A stretch of 64,000 nucleotides of DNA from Hyphomicrobiaceae bacterium (GTDB lineage: Bacteria; Pseudomonadota; Alphaproteobacteria; Rhizobiales; Devosiaceae), in contig JACKJF010000003.1 of the NCBI GenBank assembly GCA_020638095.1, positions 248,001-312,000 on the forward strand, given 5' to 3'. Numbering within the stretch: position 1 is the first letter of the stretch; each line of letters starts with the position of its first letter. This document shows positions 33,626-43,300 of the stretch, piece after piece. The notes beneath the pieces were generated by a model, which made no database searches, was not told where the DNA came from, and saw only the letters and a list, made by a program, of their open reading frames with translations. A program made the position numbers and the translations under genes.

Positions 33626-34083
33626 GCGACCGCCCCGAACTCTCCATCGAACGCCTGTTCAACGCACCCAAAGACCTTGTCTTTTCCGCCTGGACCAAGG
33701 CCGAGCATTTCCAGCACTGGTTTCTCCCGCCCGGCTTCAAGACCGTTTTCTGCGAAGTTGATCCCCGGGTCGGCGGCCTTTTCCGCATTCACTGGGAAGA
33801 TGCGGACGGCAATCGCTATCCCAACAAGGGCCTTTTCACCGCGGTCGAACCCACCGACATGCTGGCCTACGAGGACAGTTTCGACGACGATCGCGAGAAC
33901 AACACGCCCACCAAGGTCACCGTTACCTTCGAGGACATGGGCGGCAAGACCCGCGTCGTCACCCATTCCCTGTTCGCCAGCCACGAAATTCTGGAAGAGA
34001 TCAAGGCCATGGGCGCTGTCGAAATCTGGAACCTGACCCTCGACCAGGCCGTCGCCTATGTGGAAGGACTTGCAGCCGCGTGA
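33622..34083 (+). CDS. SRPBCC/AHSA1-domain protein (third of four)
   Basis: This 153-residue protein carries FNAPKDLVFSAWTKAEHFQHWFLPPGFKTVF and DPRVGGLFRIHWED, so the fold's W-W-x-P becomes W-F-L-P. The rest of the fold, including VTFEDMGGKTRVVTHSLFAS and the C-terminal helix, is complete. The altered WFLPP loop lines the ligand-cavity entrance in this fold, so its ligand may differ from the other copies (inference). Its start overlaps the previous gene by four bases. Confidence 0.87.
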   Translation: MSDRPELSIERLFNAPKDLVFSAWTKAEHFQHWFLPPGFKTVFCEVDPRVGGLFRIHWEDADGNRYPNKGLFTAVEPTDMLAYEDSFDDDRENNTPTKVTVTFEDMGGKTRVVTHSLFASHEILEEIKAMGAVEIWNLTLDQAVAYVEGLAAA

Positions 34084-34146
34084 TGCGCGGGCCAACCATG
34101 TCGCAGCCGCCAGGGCCCTCTGGGGCAACCAGACAGGGAAGCTGAA

Positions 34147-34545
34147 GTGCTAGACAAATCAAAACCGGCAGAGTCGATCGCTTCTTACATCGCCAGCCTC
34201 GACGAGCCCTTCCGGTCGGTCATTACGCATCTTCGCCAGGTTATTCTGGACGCCGCGCCGGACGCCGAAGAAATCATCACCTACGCAATGCCCGGCATTG
34301 GCAAGGATGGGCCGCTGGTCGCCTATTTCGCCTTCAAGGGACATTGCTCCCTCTTCCCGATGGGGTCGCCCCTCAGGAGCATGGCGGCCGAAATCGCACC
34401 CTGGCGAACCTCGAAGGGAACGTTGCAGTTCACCGCGGACAATCCCATCCCGGACGATCTCGTCAGGCGAATCGTCGCCGAAAGGCTCTCCGAAAACGCC
34501 GAAAAGAAAGCCGCGAAAAGCGCCAGAAGGAAAAAGGCCAAATGA
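34147..34545 (+). CDS. DUF1801 (YdhG-like) protein
   Basis: This 132-residue protein reads ESIASYIASLDEPFRSVITHLRQVIL, then EEIITYAMPGIGKDGPLVAYFAFKGHCSLFP and a lysine-rich tail (AEKKAAKSARRKKAK). The helix-then-YAMPG-strand pattern is the DUF1801 family, which has a frataxin/YdhG-like alpha/beta fold and no firm function. The start is GTG, 63 bases after the third SRPBCC gene. It overlaps the hydrolase by four bases (ATGA). Confidence 0.85.
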   Translation: MLDKSKPAESIASYIASLDEPFRSVITHLRQVILDAAPDAEEIITYAMPGIGKDGPLVAYFAFKGHCSLFPMGSPLRSMAAEIAPWRTSKGTLQFTADNPIPDDLVRRIVAERLSENAEKKAAKSARRKKAK

Positions 34546-35345
34546 TTCCCGAAACCCGATTCGTGAAATCCGCCGATGGCACCACCATCGCCTATTCGAT
34601 TGAGGGCAGCGGACCGGCAGTCATCCTCATCGAGGGCGCGATGTGCTACCGCACCTCCGGAGCGCTCGACGCGGTCGCCGCGCAGCTCAAGGATCGCTTC
34701 ACCTGCATCACCTATGACCGGCGCGGGCGGGGCGAGAGCAATGACGCCGCAACCTTCGCCCCTGACCGCGAGATCGAGGACATTGCCGCGCTTGTTGCGG
34801 CCGCAGGCGGCCATGCGAGCCTCGTCGGTCTCAGCTCGGGCGCCGCGATTGCCCTTGAAACCGCCAATCGCCTTGCCGGCATCGACCGCGTCGTGACCTA
34901 CGAGGCGCCGTTCGTCGTCGATGACACAATGTCGCCCCTGCCCGAAGGATTTCGCGCTTCGATCGAACGCGCCGTCAGCCAAGACCGGCGTGGCGATGCC
35001 CTCAAGATTTTCATGCGGCGCGTCGGCGTGCCGGGCTTTGCCCTTTTCATCATGCAGTTCACCGCCATGTGGAAGCGCCTCAAGGCCATCGCCAACACGC
35101 TGAGCTATGACTTGCAGTTTGTTGAAAACCACTCGGCCGGAAAGCCCCTGCAACCCGGGACCTGGCCAAACGCAACCATGCCCGCCCTTGCCATGGCCGG
35201 CGGCAAGAGCCCGGCCTACATGATCAATTCGCAAAAGGCGATCGCGGCCAATCTCGCAAACGCCACCTACAGGGAGCTTGCGGGCCAGACCCATATGGTC
35301 AAGACCGAACCCCTGGTGGCGGCCATCCGGGAATTCCTCGAATGA
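34542..35345 (+). CDS. Alpha/beta hydrolase
   Basis: This 267-residue protein has an alpha/beta-hydrolase core: the early YSIEGSGPAVILIEGA, YDRRGRGES (59-67), the nucleophile elbow GLSSG with S98 and a late GQTHMVKTEP that supplies the histidine. The strand before the usual acid reads AMAGGKSPAYM, with no aspartate in the standard place, so the acid may be elsewhere or missing. It overlaps the DUF1801 gene before it and the YdeI-like gene after it, each by four bases. Substrate unknown. Confidence 0.85.
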   Translation: MIPETRFVKSADGTTIAYSIEGSGPAVILIEGAMCYRTSGALDAVAAQLKDRFTCITYDRRGRGESNDAATFAPDREIEDIAALVAAAGGHASLVGLSSGAAIALETANRLAGIDRVVTYEAPFVVDDTMSPLPEGFRASIERAVSQDRRGDALKIFMRRVGVPGFALFIMQFTAMWKRLKAIANTLSYDLQFVENHSAGKPLQPGTWPNATMPALAMAGGKSPAYMINSQKAIAANLANATYRELAGQTHMVKTEPLVAAIREFLE

Positions 35346-35785
35346 AGTTTACCGCAACCATCAAGCCGACCGGCAACAATACCGGCATCGTCGTCCCCGC
35401 CGGCGTGCTTGACCGGCTTGGCGGCGGCAAACGCCCGCGCGTCAGGGTCACGCTCAACGGTTTTTCCTTCTCGCTGACCCTCGGTTCGATGGGCGGCAAT
35501 GTGATGATCCCGATCAGCGCCGAACGGCGTCAACTGGCGAACGTCGCCGCCAACGAAGTGCACGAGGTCGAAATCACCCTCGACGACGTTCCCGAGGAAA
35601 CCGAAGTGCCCGAGGACTTTGCCATGGCCCTCGATACCGCTGGCCTCGGCCCAGCCTTCCACAAGCTCGCGCCATCGCACCGCAAGGAGCATGTCCGGGC
35701 CATCACGGACGCCAAAACACCCGAAACCCGGCAGCGGCGCATCGACAAGTCGGTCGCCATGATCGCGGCAAAGAACCAGGATTGA
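35342..35785 (+). CDS. DUF1905/YdeI-OmdA-like protein
   Basis: This 147-residue protein has a first small beta domain (FTATIKPTGNNTGIVVPAGVLDRLGGGKRPRVRVTLNG) typical of DUF1905 and a C-terminal segment (LAPSHRKEHVRAITDAKTPETRQRRIDKSVAMI) typical of the YdeI/OmdA bacteriocin-protection family. It is full length and overlaps the preceding hydrolase by four bases. YdeI homologues are linked to stress and antimicrobial-peptide resistance in some bacteria; any such role here is unproven. Confidence 0.82.
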   Translation: MKFTATIKPTGNNTGIVVPAGVLDRLGGGKRPRVRVTLNGFSFSLTLGSMGGNVMIPISAERRQLANVAANEVHEVEITLDDVPEETEVPEDFAMALDTAGLGPAFHKLAPSHRKEHVRAITDAKTPETRQRRIDKSVAMIAAKNQD

Positions 35786-35789
35786 TTCC

Positions 35790-36329
35790 ATGAAAGCAGA
35801 AGCCCACCCCACCGCCGTCGACCTCTCTTCGCCGCGCGATTTCGTCCTCAGCCGCATATTCGATGCGCCAAAAGACCTCGTCTGGAAATGCTGGACCGAT
35901 GCTGAGCACCTCGCCGCCTGGTGGGGCCCGGAGATCTTCACCAATCGGGTGGATCTGGATTTTCGCCCCGGCGGCAAGCAGTCGATCACCATGATCGATC
36001 CGACCGGCAAGGAATATCCGATCGAGGCGACCTATTTCGAGATCGTCGAGGGTGAGTACTTTGTCGGCGGCATGACCACGGAAAACTATGACGGCGACTG
36101 GAAAAAGGAGTTCGCCCGCTGGGCTGGCGGAGAATCCGATGGCGCGCTGCGGGTCGCCATGCGCGTCGATTTCGAGGATCTCGGCAACAATCGGACGCGC
36201 GTGACCATGACCCAGACCTTCCCCACCACCGGCGAACGCGATGCCAACGTCAAGATGGGGGCCGAAACCGGCTGGCGCGAAAGCTACGTCAAGCTCGATG
36301 CCCATCTCGCAGACCTGCGGCACGGCTAG
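35790..36329 (+). CDS. SRPBCC/AHSA1-domain protein (fourth of four)
   Basis: This 179-residue protein, the longest of the four, has DAPKDLVWKCWTDAEHLAAWWGPEIFTNRV, FRPGGKQSITM and TRVTMTQTFPTTGERD. It keeps the WWGP core but has an extra 20-residue insertion (NYDGDWKKEFARWAGGESDG) before the late strands. It starts four bases after the YdeI-like gene, so it belongs to the same unit despite being separated from the other three SRPBCC genes. Confidence 0.87.
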   Translation: MKAEAHPTAVDLSSPRDFVLSRIFDAPKDLVWKCWTDAEHLAAWWGPEIFTNRVDLDFRPGGKQSITMIDPTGKEYPIEATYFEIVEGEYFVGGMTTENYDGDWKKEFARWAGGESDGALRVAMRVDFEDLGNNRTRVTMTQTFPTTGERDANVKMGAETGWRESYVKLDAHLADLRHG

Positions 36330-36359
36330 CCGAGCGCCCTATCGACCCGGAGCAGCAAC

Positions 36360-36920
36360 ATGAGTTTTCAGGCCTATCTCGACACGATCGAAAAGAAGAC
36401 CGGCCTTGATGCCAACCAGTTCATCGCACTGGCCCGGCAAAAGGGCTTCCTCGAAAAGTCGATCAAGGCAGGAGACATCATTTCCTGGCTCAATGACGAT
36501 TATGGCCTCGGGCATGGCCATGCGATGGCCCTGGTCAACCTCTTCAAGCACGCCTCGGGCAATGCAGCGGGCCGTGATGAAAAGATCGAAAAGCTCTTTT
36601 CCGGCAAGAAGGAGAAATGGCGGCCCGCCTTCGACCGGCTTTACGCCCATATCCGTGGACTTGGAGAAGATGTCGGCCTGTCGCCGACCGCAACTTACGT
36701 TTCCATCCTGCGCGGCAAGAACAAGGTCGCCATCGTCGCCACCACGGCGGATCGGATGGATATCGGCTTGAAGCTGAAAGGAGTACCGTTCACTGGCCGC
36801 TTTTCCGACGCGGCCGCGTTCAACGCCATGGTCACCCACAAGGTCACCCTTGAGACGCCGGACGGCCTCGATCAGGAAGTGCTCGATTTTGCCGCCCGGG
36901 CCTACACGGCGGCGGGATGA
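36360..36920 (+). CDS. DUF4287/DUF5655 protein
   Basis: This 186-residue protein has an N-terminal helical DUF4287 (SFQAYLDTIEKKTGLDANQFIALARQKGF ... DYGLGHGHAMALVNLFK) and a C-terminal DUF5655 (GLSPTATYVSILRGKNKVAIVATTADRMDIGLKLKG ... FAARAYTAA). Both are small domains without known function that often occur with AHSA1-type genes. It lies 30 bases after the fourth SRPBCC gene and is the last gene of the block; a 211-base gap follows. Confidence 0.85.
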   Translation: MSFQAYLDTIEKKTGLDANQFIALARQKGFLEKSIKAGDIISWLNDDYGLGHGHAMALVNLFKHASGNAAGRDEKIEKLFSGKKEKWRPAFDRLYAHIRGLGEDVGLSPTATYVSILRGKNKVAIVATTADRMDIGLKLKGVPFTGRFSDAAAFNAMVTHKVTLETPDGLDQEVLDFAARAYTAAG

Positions 36921-37131
36921 CCCAATGGCCACACCGCCAGCCCGAATTGCAACGCGCATCCGCCAGGTGGTTGCGCGCGGCCCGAATCGGACATAACTTG
37001 CCTGCGTCAGGCCGTCGCACCCTCCCGCGCGGCGCTCTTCATGACACGACCCCTTTCGGGATCCTCTGCCGCTAATTTCAACCGGCGACCGCCCACGCGG
37101 CCGCCGAACCATTTTTGTCTGGGACAAGACG

Positions 37132-38325
37132 ATGAACCGTGACCTGATCAAGATGGCGCTCATTCTCGGCCTGATGGCCCTGATTGGCCCCTTCGCCATC
37201 GACATGTATCTGCCGGCCCTGCCGCGCCTTGCCGATGACCTCGGCACGACCGAGACCGCTTCGCAGATGACCCTGACCTCCTATTTCATTGCCTTCGCCG
37301 TGGCGCAGCTCTTCTACGGCCCGGCGAGCGACATGTTCGGACGCAAGAAGCCGATCTATGCCGGCCTCGCGGTCTTTGCCCTTGCCTCGCTCGGCTGCGC
37401 CTTTGCGCCCGATATTTCCTGGCTCATCGCCTTCCGCTTTTTCCAGGGACTCGGCGCCGCAGGTGTCATGTCCATTCCGCGTGCCATCATCCGCGATCGC
37501 TATACGGGTGCCGAGGCCACCCGGCTGATGTCGACCATCATGCTGGTGATCTCGGTTTCGCCGATGCTGGCGCCGCTCGCCGGATCGATCATCATCGTGC
37601 CGTTCGGCTGGCGCGCCGTTTTCATCGCCGTGGTGCTGGCCACCATCGTCTCGGTCCTTCTGACCATGTTCGTTCTGCCCGAAACCCTGCCGCCCGAAGA
37701 GCGCGTACCGTTCAAGCTTGGCGAAATGCTGCACGCGTTCGGTATTCTTCTGCGCGACGTCAACTTCATCGGCCTGACCTTTATCGGCGGGCTCGGCATG
37801 GCCGCCTTCTTCACATTCCTTGGCAGCGCGAGCTTCGTTTACATGGACTTTTTCGGTCTCGACCCCACCCAGTTCTCCATTGCCTTTGCGGCGGGGGCGG
37901 CTGGTTTCTTCATCGCCAGCCAGTTCGCCGCCAACGCCATGCGCTGGTTCGGGCCGACCAACCTCATCCGGGGCGCGACGCTCGGCTATGCCGCCTTCAT
38001 GCTGGCGCTTCTGGCAATCTTTCTCGCCGGCCTTGGCAACATCTGGATCATGATCATCATGCTGGTTCTGGCCAACATCTTCATGGGCTTCATCATGCCC
38101 TCGTCGATGGTTCTCTCGCTCGAGGAACATGGCCACATCGCCGGCGCCGCCGCCTCTCTCGGCGGAACCCTGCAGATGGTTCTCGGGACCATCACCATGG
38201 CTGTGGGCAGCGCAGTCTACAATGGCACCCCCTTGCCAATGCTGATCATCATGGCGATCTGCGCCTCGGGTACGCTGGTCCTGGCGCTTCTGACCGTCAA
38301 GAACCGGATCGTCGCCGCGGCCTGA
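37132..38325 (+). CDS. Bcr/CflA-type multidrug MFS transporter
   Basis: This 397-residue protein has twelve hydrophobic helices. The early IDMYLPALPRLADDLGTT and the FYGPASDMFGRKKPIYAGLAVFALAS loop are the Bcr/CflA signature of the DHA1 family, which exports drugs such as bicyclomycin and sulfonamides. The 211-base gap upstream holds no gene I can support. It is not part of the ArsR block by spacing, though the orientation is the same. Confidence 0.9.
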   Translation: MNRDLIKMALILGLMALIGPFAIDMYLPALPRLADDLGTTETASQMTLTSYFIAFAVAQLFYGPASDMFGRKKPIYAGLAVFALASLGCAFAPDISWLIAFRFFQGLGAAGVMSIPRAIIRDRYTGAEATRLMSTIMLVISVSPMLAPLAGSIIIVPFGWRAVFIAVVLATIVSVLLTMFVLPETLPPEERVPFKLGEMLHAFGILLRDVNFIGLTFIGGLGMAAFFTFLGSASFVYMDFFGLDPTQFSIAFAAGAAGFFIASQFAANAMRWFGPTNLIRGATLGYAAFMLALLAIFLAGLGNIWIMIIMLVLANIFMGFIMPSSMVLSLEEHGHIAGAAASLGGTLQMVLGTITMAVGSAVYNGTPLPMLIIMAICASGTLVLALLTVKNRIVAAA

Positions 38326-38397
38326 TCTTCGCGGCGATCTCGCTGTTTCTCCCTGCGCCGGTTTGTTTATTATGGACCGGCAAGGGGAGAATCGCTT

Positions 38398-39639
38398 GTG
38401 ACCGAAGACCATCCGTTCCGCCGCGAAATCAGCGACGAAATCCACGCCCGCCCGATCATTCTGATCGGCCTGCCCTCGCGCGTCCGCCGTCTCGTGTTTC
38501 AGCAGAATTCGCCGCATCAGGTCGCCGCAACATTCGACGCCTTCAGCGCCTATTGCGTGGCCGAAGCGATTGATCCCCCGCGCCCCTATAGCCGTCAGCA
38601 TTCGTTCGAACGCGACGGAATGACCATTTCCTGGGAGTTCCACACCGAGTTCATCACCGTCTCCTGGGTTTCGGCGATCAAGGACGAGATGGCCATGCCG
38701 GACAATATCGGTCTGCAGCTGCTCGACGGATTTTCGCTCGTCACCGCCGCCCGCGTCGACGTGATGGCCGAGAAAAGCATCCCCGACGCCCTGATCCCCG
38801 GATTTTCGCCCGTCAGCTTCTGTCATGCGCGCGTGGACGATGGTCGCGCTGAAATCGCCACCGACTTCCGCACCGATGCGGACGGATTCGTCCGCTTCGA
38901 ACTGGCGGCCGGGAATGTCAGCGACCGGCGACGCGCCATTCTCGCCCGCCGCCTGCTCGAAATCGAAACCTATGCAAAAATGGCGCTTCTGAGCCTGCCA
39001 CCCACCCGCGCCGCCTCGGGGGAGCTCAACGGTCTCGAGCAAAGCGTTTCCGACTGCATCCGCAAACTCCCCGACATTGCCGACATCGCCGCCGCCAAGA
39101 TGGCCATGGACAACCTCAACGCCCTGTCGCTGAAGCTCGGCGCGCTTGGCGAAAGCCTCAACTACCGGATCGCCGCCGCCCAGGCCTACGGCACCGTTCT
39201 CTCTGAGCGGCTGGCTGCGCTTCGCGACGTATCGACGGGCGCCGGCTCGAGCATCAGCCAATATCTCAACAATCGCGTCAATCCGGCCATCCGCACCATC
39301 ATTGCCTTCGAGAAGCGGCTCGACATCGCCTCCGAAAAGGTCGCCCGCGCCGTCGCCATGCTCAATGCCCGCAACGGGCTCGAACTCGAAATCCAGAATA
39401 GCGAGATTCTCAACACCATCTCGAAAACCGCCCAGAGCCAGTTCCGTCTGCAAAAGACCGTCGAGGGCCTTTCGGCCATCGCAATCTCCTACTATCTGAT
39501 CGGCATTCTCTCCTACGCGCTTGCCGGGCCGATGCAGTACTTCCACTGGGACAAGGTCTGGACCCTCTCGATCCTCGCGCCCTTCGTGTTTCTCGGGGTC
39601 TACATCGTCTCGCGGCGCTTCTGGCACGGGTCCGAATAG
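38398..39639 (+). CDS. DUF3422 family membrane protein
   Basis: This 413-residue protein begins HPFRREISDEIHARP, the signature of DUF3422, a proteobacterial family of unknown function. A long soluble region with helices follows (coiled-coil-like between about 275 and 355), then two C-terminal membrane helices (about 360-380 and 392-410). The start is GTG with GGGGAG nine bases upstream. It is expected to be anchored in the inner membrane with most of its mass in the cytoplasm. Confidence 0.85.
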   Translation: MTEDHPFRREISDEIHARPIILIGLPSRVRRLVFQQNSPHQVAATFDAFSAYCVAEAIDPPRPYSRQHSFERDGMTISWEFHTEFITVSWVSAIKDEMAMPDNIGLQLLDGFSLVTAARVDVMAEKSIPDALIPGFSPVSFCHARVDDGRAEIATDFRTDADGFVRFELAAGNVSDRRRAILARRLLEIETYAKMALLSLPPTRAASGELNGLEQSVSDCIRKLPDIADIAAAKMAMDNLNALSLKLGALGESLNYRIAAAQAYGTVLSERLAALRDVSTGAGSSISQYLNNRVNPAIRTIIAFEKRLDIASEKVARAVAMLNARNGLELEIQNSEILNTISKTAQSQFRLQKTVEGLSAIAISYYLIGILSYALAGPMQYFHWDKVWTLSILAPFVFLGVYIVSRRFWHGSE

Positions 39640-39740
39640 GGCGATCCCGCCCAAGTCTTGAATCACGGCCCGGCGATACCCAAGTGCTGTTGACTGTGCC
39701 TTGCGCGCAGTTGGGACGAACAAGTGGGGACAATCGCAGC

Positions 39741-40046
39741 ATGAACAGAATAGCCGCACGCCTGATGCGTTTTCGGGGTCACCTCGTCACCCTCTGGCAT
39801 GCCTTCTGGCATCCCGAAACGCCATTCTATCTCAAGGCCCTGATGCTGGCCGTCATCGCCTATGTGCTGAGCCCGATCGACCTGATGCCCGATATTTTCG
39901 CAGTCGTTGGATGGCTCGACGACGCCCTGCTGGTCGCCTTTGCCGTCGAATGGATCGTTTCGCGCCTGCCGCAGAACCGCGTCATGCCCGATACCGGCCC
40001 GATCGGTGAAGGACCGACGATCGACGGAACCGCCCGCCGGATCTGA
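39741..40046 (+). CDS. DUF1232 (YkvA-like) membrane protein
   Basis: This 101-residue protein contains HPETPFYLKALMLAVIAYVLSPIDLMPDIFAVVGWLDDALLVAFAV. The LSPIDLMPD motif is the signature of DUF1232, a small family with one or two membrane helices and no assigned function. The ATG giving MNRIAARLMRF is preferred because the frame upstream contains no good ribosome-binding site. Its stop abuts that of the convergent TfoX-like gene. Confidence 0.85.
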   Translation: MNRIAARLMRFRGHLVTLWHAFWHPETPFYLKALMLAVIAYVLSPIDLMPDIFAVVGWLDDALLVAFAVEWIVSRLPQNRVMPDTGPIGEGPTIDGTARRI

Positions 40047-40388
40047 TCAGGATCTGCGCGTCTTCGGCTTCTTTTCCTTGGGCAGCGGCAGCGCTGCCCA
40101 TGTGCGGCGTGTAAGGTCAAAAAGCCAGTCTTCATCATCCCAGCGGTCTTCCGGTACGACCGGATAGGCGCGTGACGCACCGGGATAAGGCGGTTCGACG
40201 CTGAGACCGGCGACAAGATCGGCCGCGTCCGCCGGCGCCTTGATCAGAAAGCGGTTGTCGCAGATCAGCCCGATCATCTTGCCATCGAGGTAAAGTCCGT
40301 ACTCACCGAACATCTTTCGGGCGCTGACCGCACCGAGCGGCGCCAACAGGTCCTCGATATTCTCGGCAAAGGCCGGATCGGTCGCCAT
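40047..40388 (-). CDS. TfoX/Sxy family small protein, coupled to pyc
   Basis: This 113-residue protein reads LAPLGAVSARKMFGEYGLYLDGKMIGLICDNRFLIKA and continues to PYPGASRAYPVVPEDRWDDEDWLFDLTRR, the TfoX N-terminal domain (KKMFGxxG pattern). Such single-domain proteins are common and need not act in competence. Its ATG overlaps the pyc stop by one base (TAATG), so it is translationally coupled to pyruvate carboxylase. No functional connection is known. Confidence 0.85.
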   Translation of the reverse strand: MATDPAFAENIEDLLAPLGAVSARKMFGEYGLYLDGKMIGLICDNRFLIKAPADAADLVAGLSVEPPYPGASRAYPVVPEDRWDDEDWLFDLTRRTWAALPLPKEKKPKTRRS

Positions 40389-43300
40389 TATTCGAACCTG
40401 ACCAAAAGGTCCTTGGCATCGATCTGGTCGCCGGCCTTGACCGTCACCTCGGCCACCACCCCATCCGCCTCGGCATGAATGGCCGTTTCCATCTTCATTG
40501 CCTCAATCGAGAGCAGAACGTCACCGGCGGAAACGTGCTGGCCCGCTTTGACCGCAAGGGTCGAGACCACGCCGGGCATTGGCGCGCCGACCTGCTTCTG
40601 GTTGCCGGTCTCGGCCTTGGGCCGGGCAACGATCGATCCGGCCACGGCCCGGTCCGGCACCGAAATCAGCCGCGGCTGGCCGTTGAGCTCGAAGAACACG
40701 CGAACCATGCCCTGGTCGTTGGTTTCGGCATGCCCGAGATAGCGGACGACCAGCGTCACGCCTTTTCTCAGTTCAAGCATCACCTCGTCGCTGTCGCTCA
40801 GCCCGTAAAAATACATCTGCGTCGGCAGAACCGCTGTCGGGCCGTAAAGCTTTTGCGCCTTGACGAATTCGGAAAAGACCTTGGGATACATCAGATACGA
40901 AGCGAGATCGAAATCGCTGACCTCGACATCGAGTTCTTCCGCGACCTGCTGCCGGATCGCTTCGATATCGGCATCCGGAAGGTCGAGCCCGGGGCGCGTG
41001 GTCCGGGCCTGACGGCCCTTGAGCACCTTCTTCTGCAGCGCCTCGGGGAACCCGCCCGGCGGCTGACCGAGTCCGCCGGCAAAGAAATCGACCACCGAAT
41101 CGGGGAACGCAACCTCGCGTCCGGGATCCTCGACCTCCTTGCGAGTCAGCCCCGACGAGACCATGGCGAGCGCCATGTCGCCAACGACCTTCGAACTCGG
41201 CGTCACCTTGACGATATCGCCGAACATCTGGTTCACGTCGGCATAGGTCTGCGCCACTTCGTGCCAGCGTGACTGCAGCCCGAGCGAGCGCGCCTGTTCC
41301 TTGAGGTTGGTGAACTGCCCGCCCGGCATTTCGTGGAGATAGACCTCCGACGCCCCTGATCTCAGATCGCTTTCGAAGGCGCGGTATTTGGCCCGCACGC
41401 ATTCCCAGTAAAAGGAAATCTCGCGGATCGCCTTCTGGTCAAGCTCTGGATCGCGATCCGTGCCCTTGAGCGCGGCGACCAATGACCCGAGACAGGGCTG
41501 CGAGGTCATGCCCGAGAAGGAATCCATTGCCGCATCGACGGCGTCGACCCCCGCCTCGACCGCCGCCAGAACGCTTGCCGCCGCCGCACCCGACGTGTCG
41601 TGGGTATGGAAATGGATCGGCAGGCCGACTTCCTGCTTCAGCGTTTCGACAAGCTTTTTCGCCGCCGTCGGCTTGCAAAGACCCGCCATGTCCTTGATGC
41701 CAAGCACATGCGCGCCCGCCGCCTCGAGTTCCTTGGCAAGGCCCACATAATATTTCAGATCGTATTTCGCCCGGTCCGGGTCGAGCATGTCGCCCGTATA
41801 GCAGACGACGCCCTCGCAGACCTTGTTCGCCTCGATCACCGCATCCATGGAGACGCGCATGTTCTCGACCCAGTTGAGGCAGTCGAACACGCGAAAGACG
41901 TCGACGCCGCCTTCCGCCGCCTGGCGAACGAAGAACTTGACCACATTGTCAGGATAGTTGGTGTAGCCGACCCCGTTTGAACCCCTGAGAAGCATTTGCG
42001 TCAGGATATTCGGCGCCTTTTCCCGGATCCTCGCCAGCCGTTCCCACGGATCCTCGTTGAGGAACCGCATGGCGACGTCGAACGTCGCCCCGCCCCAGCA
42101 TTCAAGTGAGAACAGATTGGGCAGCCCCCGCGAATAGGCCTCCGCCGCCCCGGCAATGTCATGGGTCCGCATGCGCGTCGCGAGCAGCGACTGATGCGCG
42201 TCCCGCATGGTCGTGTCGGTAAAAAGCACGCGGGTCTGCGCCTTCATCCAGTCGGCAAGCGCTTTGGGTCCGCTGCGATCGAGAATCTGGCGTGTGCCCT
42301 CGATCATGGCGAGCGGTGGAAAGTCCGGCGCCACCGCTTCCGGCGAATCCTCGGGTGGCCGCGCGCGGCCCTTGACGTCCGGATGGCCGTTGATCGTCAC
42401 GTCGGCGAGATAGGTTAAAAGCTTGGTGGCGCTGTCCTGCCGCTTCGGGACGTCGAACAGTTCCGGCGTCGTGTCGATGAACCGCGTCGTATAGGAATTG
42501 TCGCGGAATTTCGGGTGCGAGATGATGTTCTCGAGAAAGGTGAGATTGGTCGAAACGCCGCGAATGCGGAATTCGCGCAGGGCCCGGTCCATGCGGGCGA
42601 TGGCCTCCTCCGGCGTCGGTGCCCACGCCGTGACCTTTTCCAGAAGCGGATCGTAGAAGCGCGTGATCACCGCGCCCGAATAGGCCGTGCCGCCATCGAG
42701 CCGGATGCCGAAGCCGGTCGCGCCGCGATAGGCGGTGATGCGTCCATAGTCCGGAATGAAATTGTGTTCCGGATCCTCGGTCGTGACCCGGCACTGAAGA
42801 GCGTTGCCGTTAAGGCGGATCTCGTCCTGCACCGGCACGCCGCTGCCCGCCTCGCCGATCCGGAAACCGTCCATGACGTGAATCTGCGCCTTGACGATAT
42901 CGATGCCGGTCACCTCCTCGGTGACGGTGTGCTCGACCTGGATGCGCGGATTGACCTCGATGAAGTAGAACTGGTCGGTATCCGCATCCATGAGGAACTC
43001 AACCGTACCCGCGCAGCGATAGTTGGCCGCCTTGCCGAGGCGCAGCGCCGCATCGGTCAGGGCCTTGCGCGCGCCGTCGTCGAGATAGGGTGCGGGTGCC
43101 CGCTCGACGACCTTCTGGTTGCGCCGTTGAACTGAACAATCGCGCTCGAAGAGGTGCACGAGGTTGCCGTGATCGTCGCCGAGAATCTGCACCTCGACAT
43201 GCCGGGCCCGCTCAACCAGCTTTTCGAGATACATCTCGTCCTTGCCGAACGCCGCCTTGGCTTCGCGCTTGGCCTCGCTGACCTCGGTTAGAAGGTCCTT

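Noticed and set aside
36921..37131. Small gene in the 211-base gap after DUF4287/DUF5655
   Set aside because: A 23-codon frame exists at 36925 but has no ribosome-binding site or coding signal, so the gap is left empty.
37078..39759. 893-codon open frame on the minus strand across the MFS and DUF3422 genes
   Set aside because: It is the antisense of two well-supported genes. High third-position GC removes stop codons from the opposite frame, and its protein is Asp/Gly/His-rich low-complexity without a recognisable domain.
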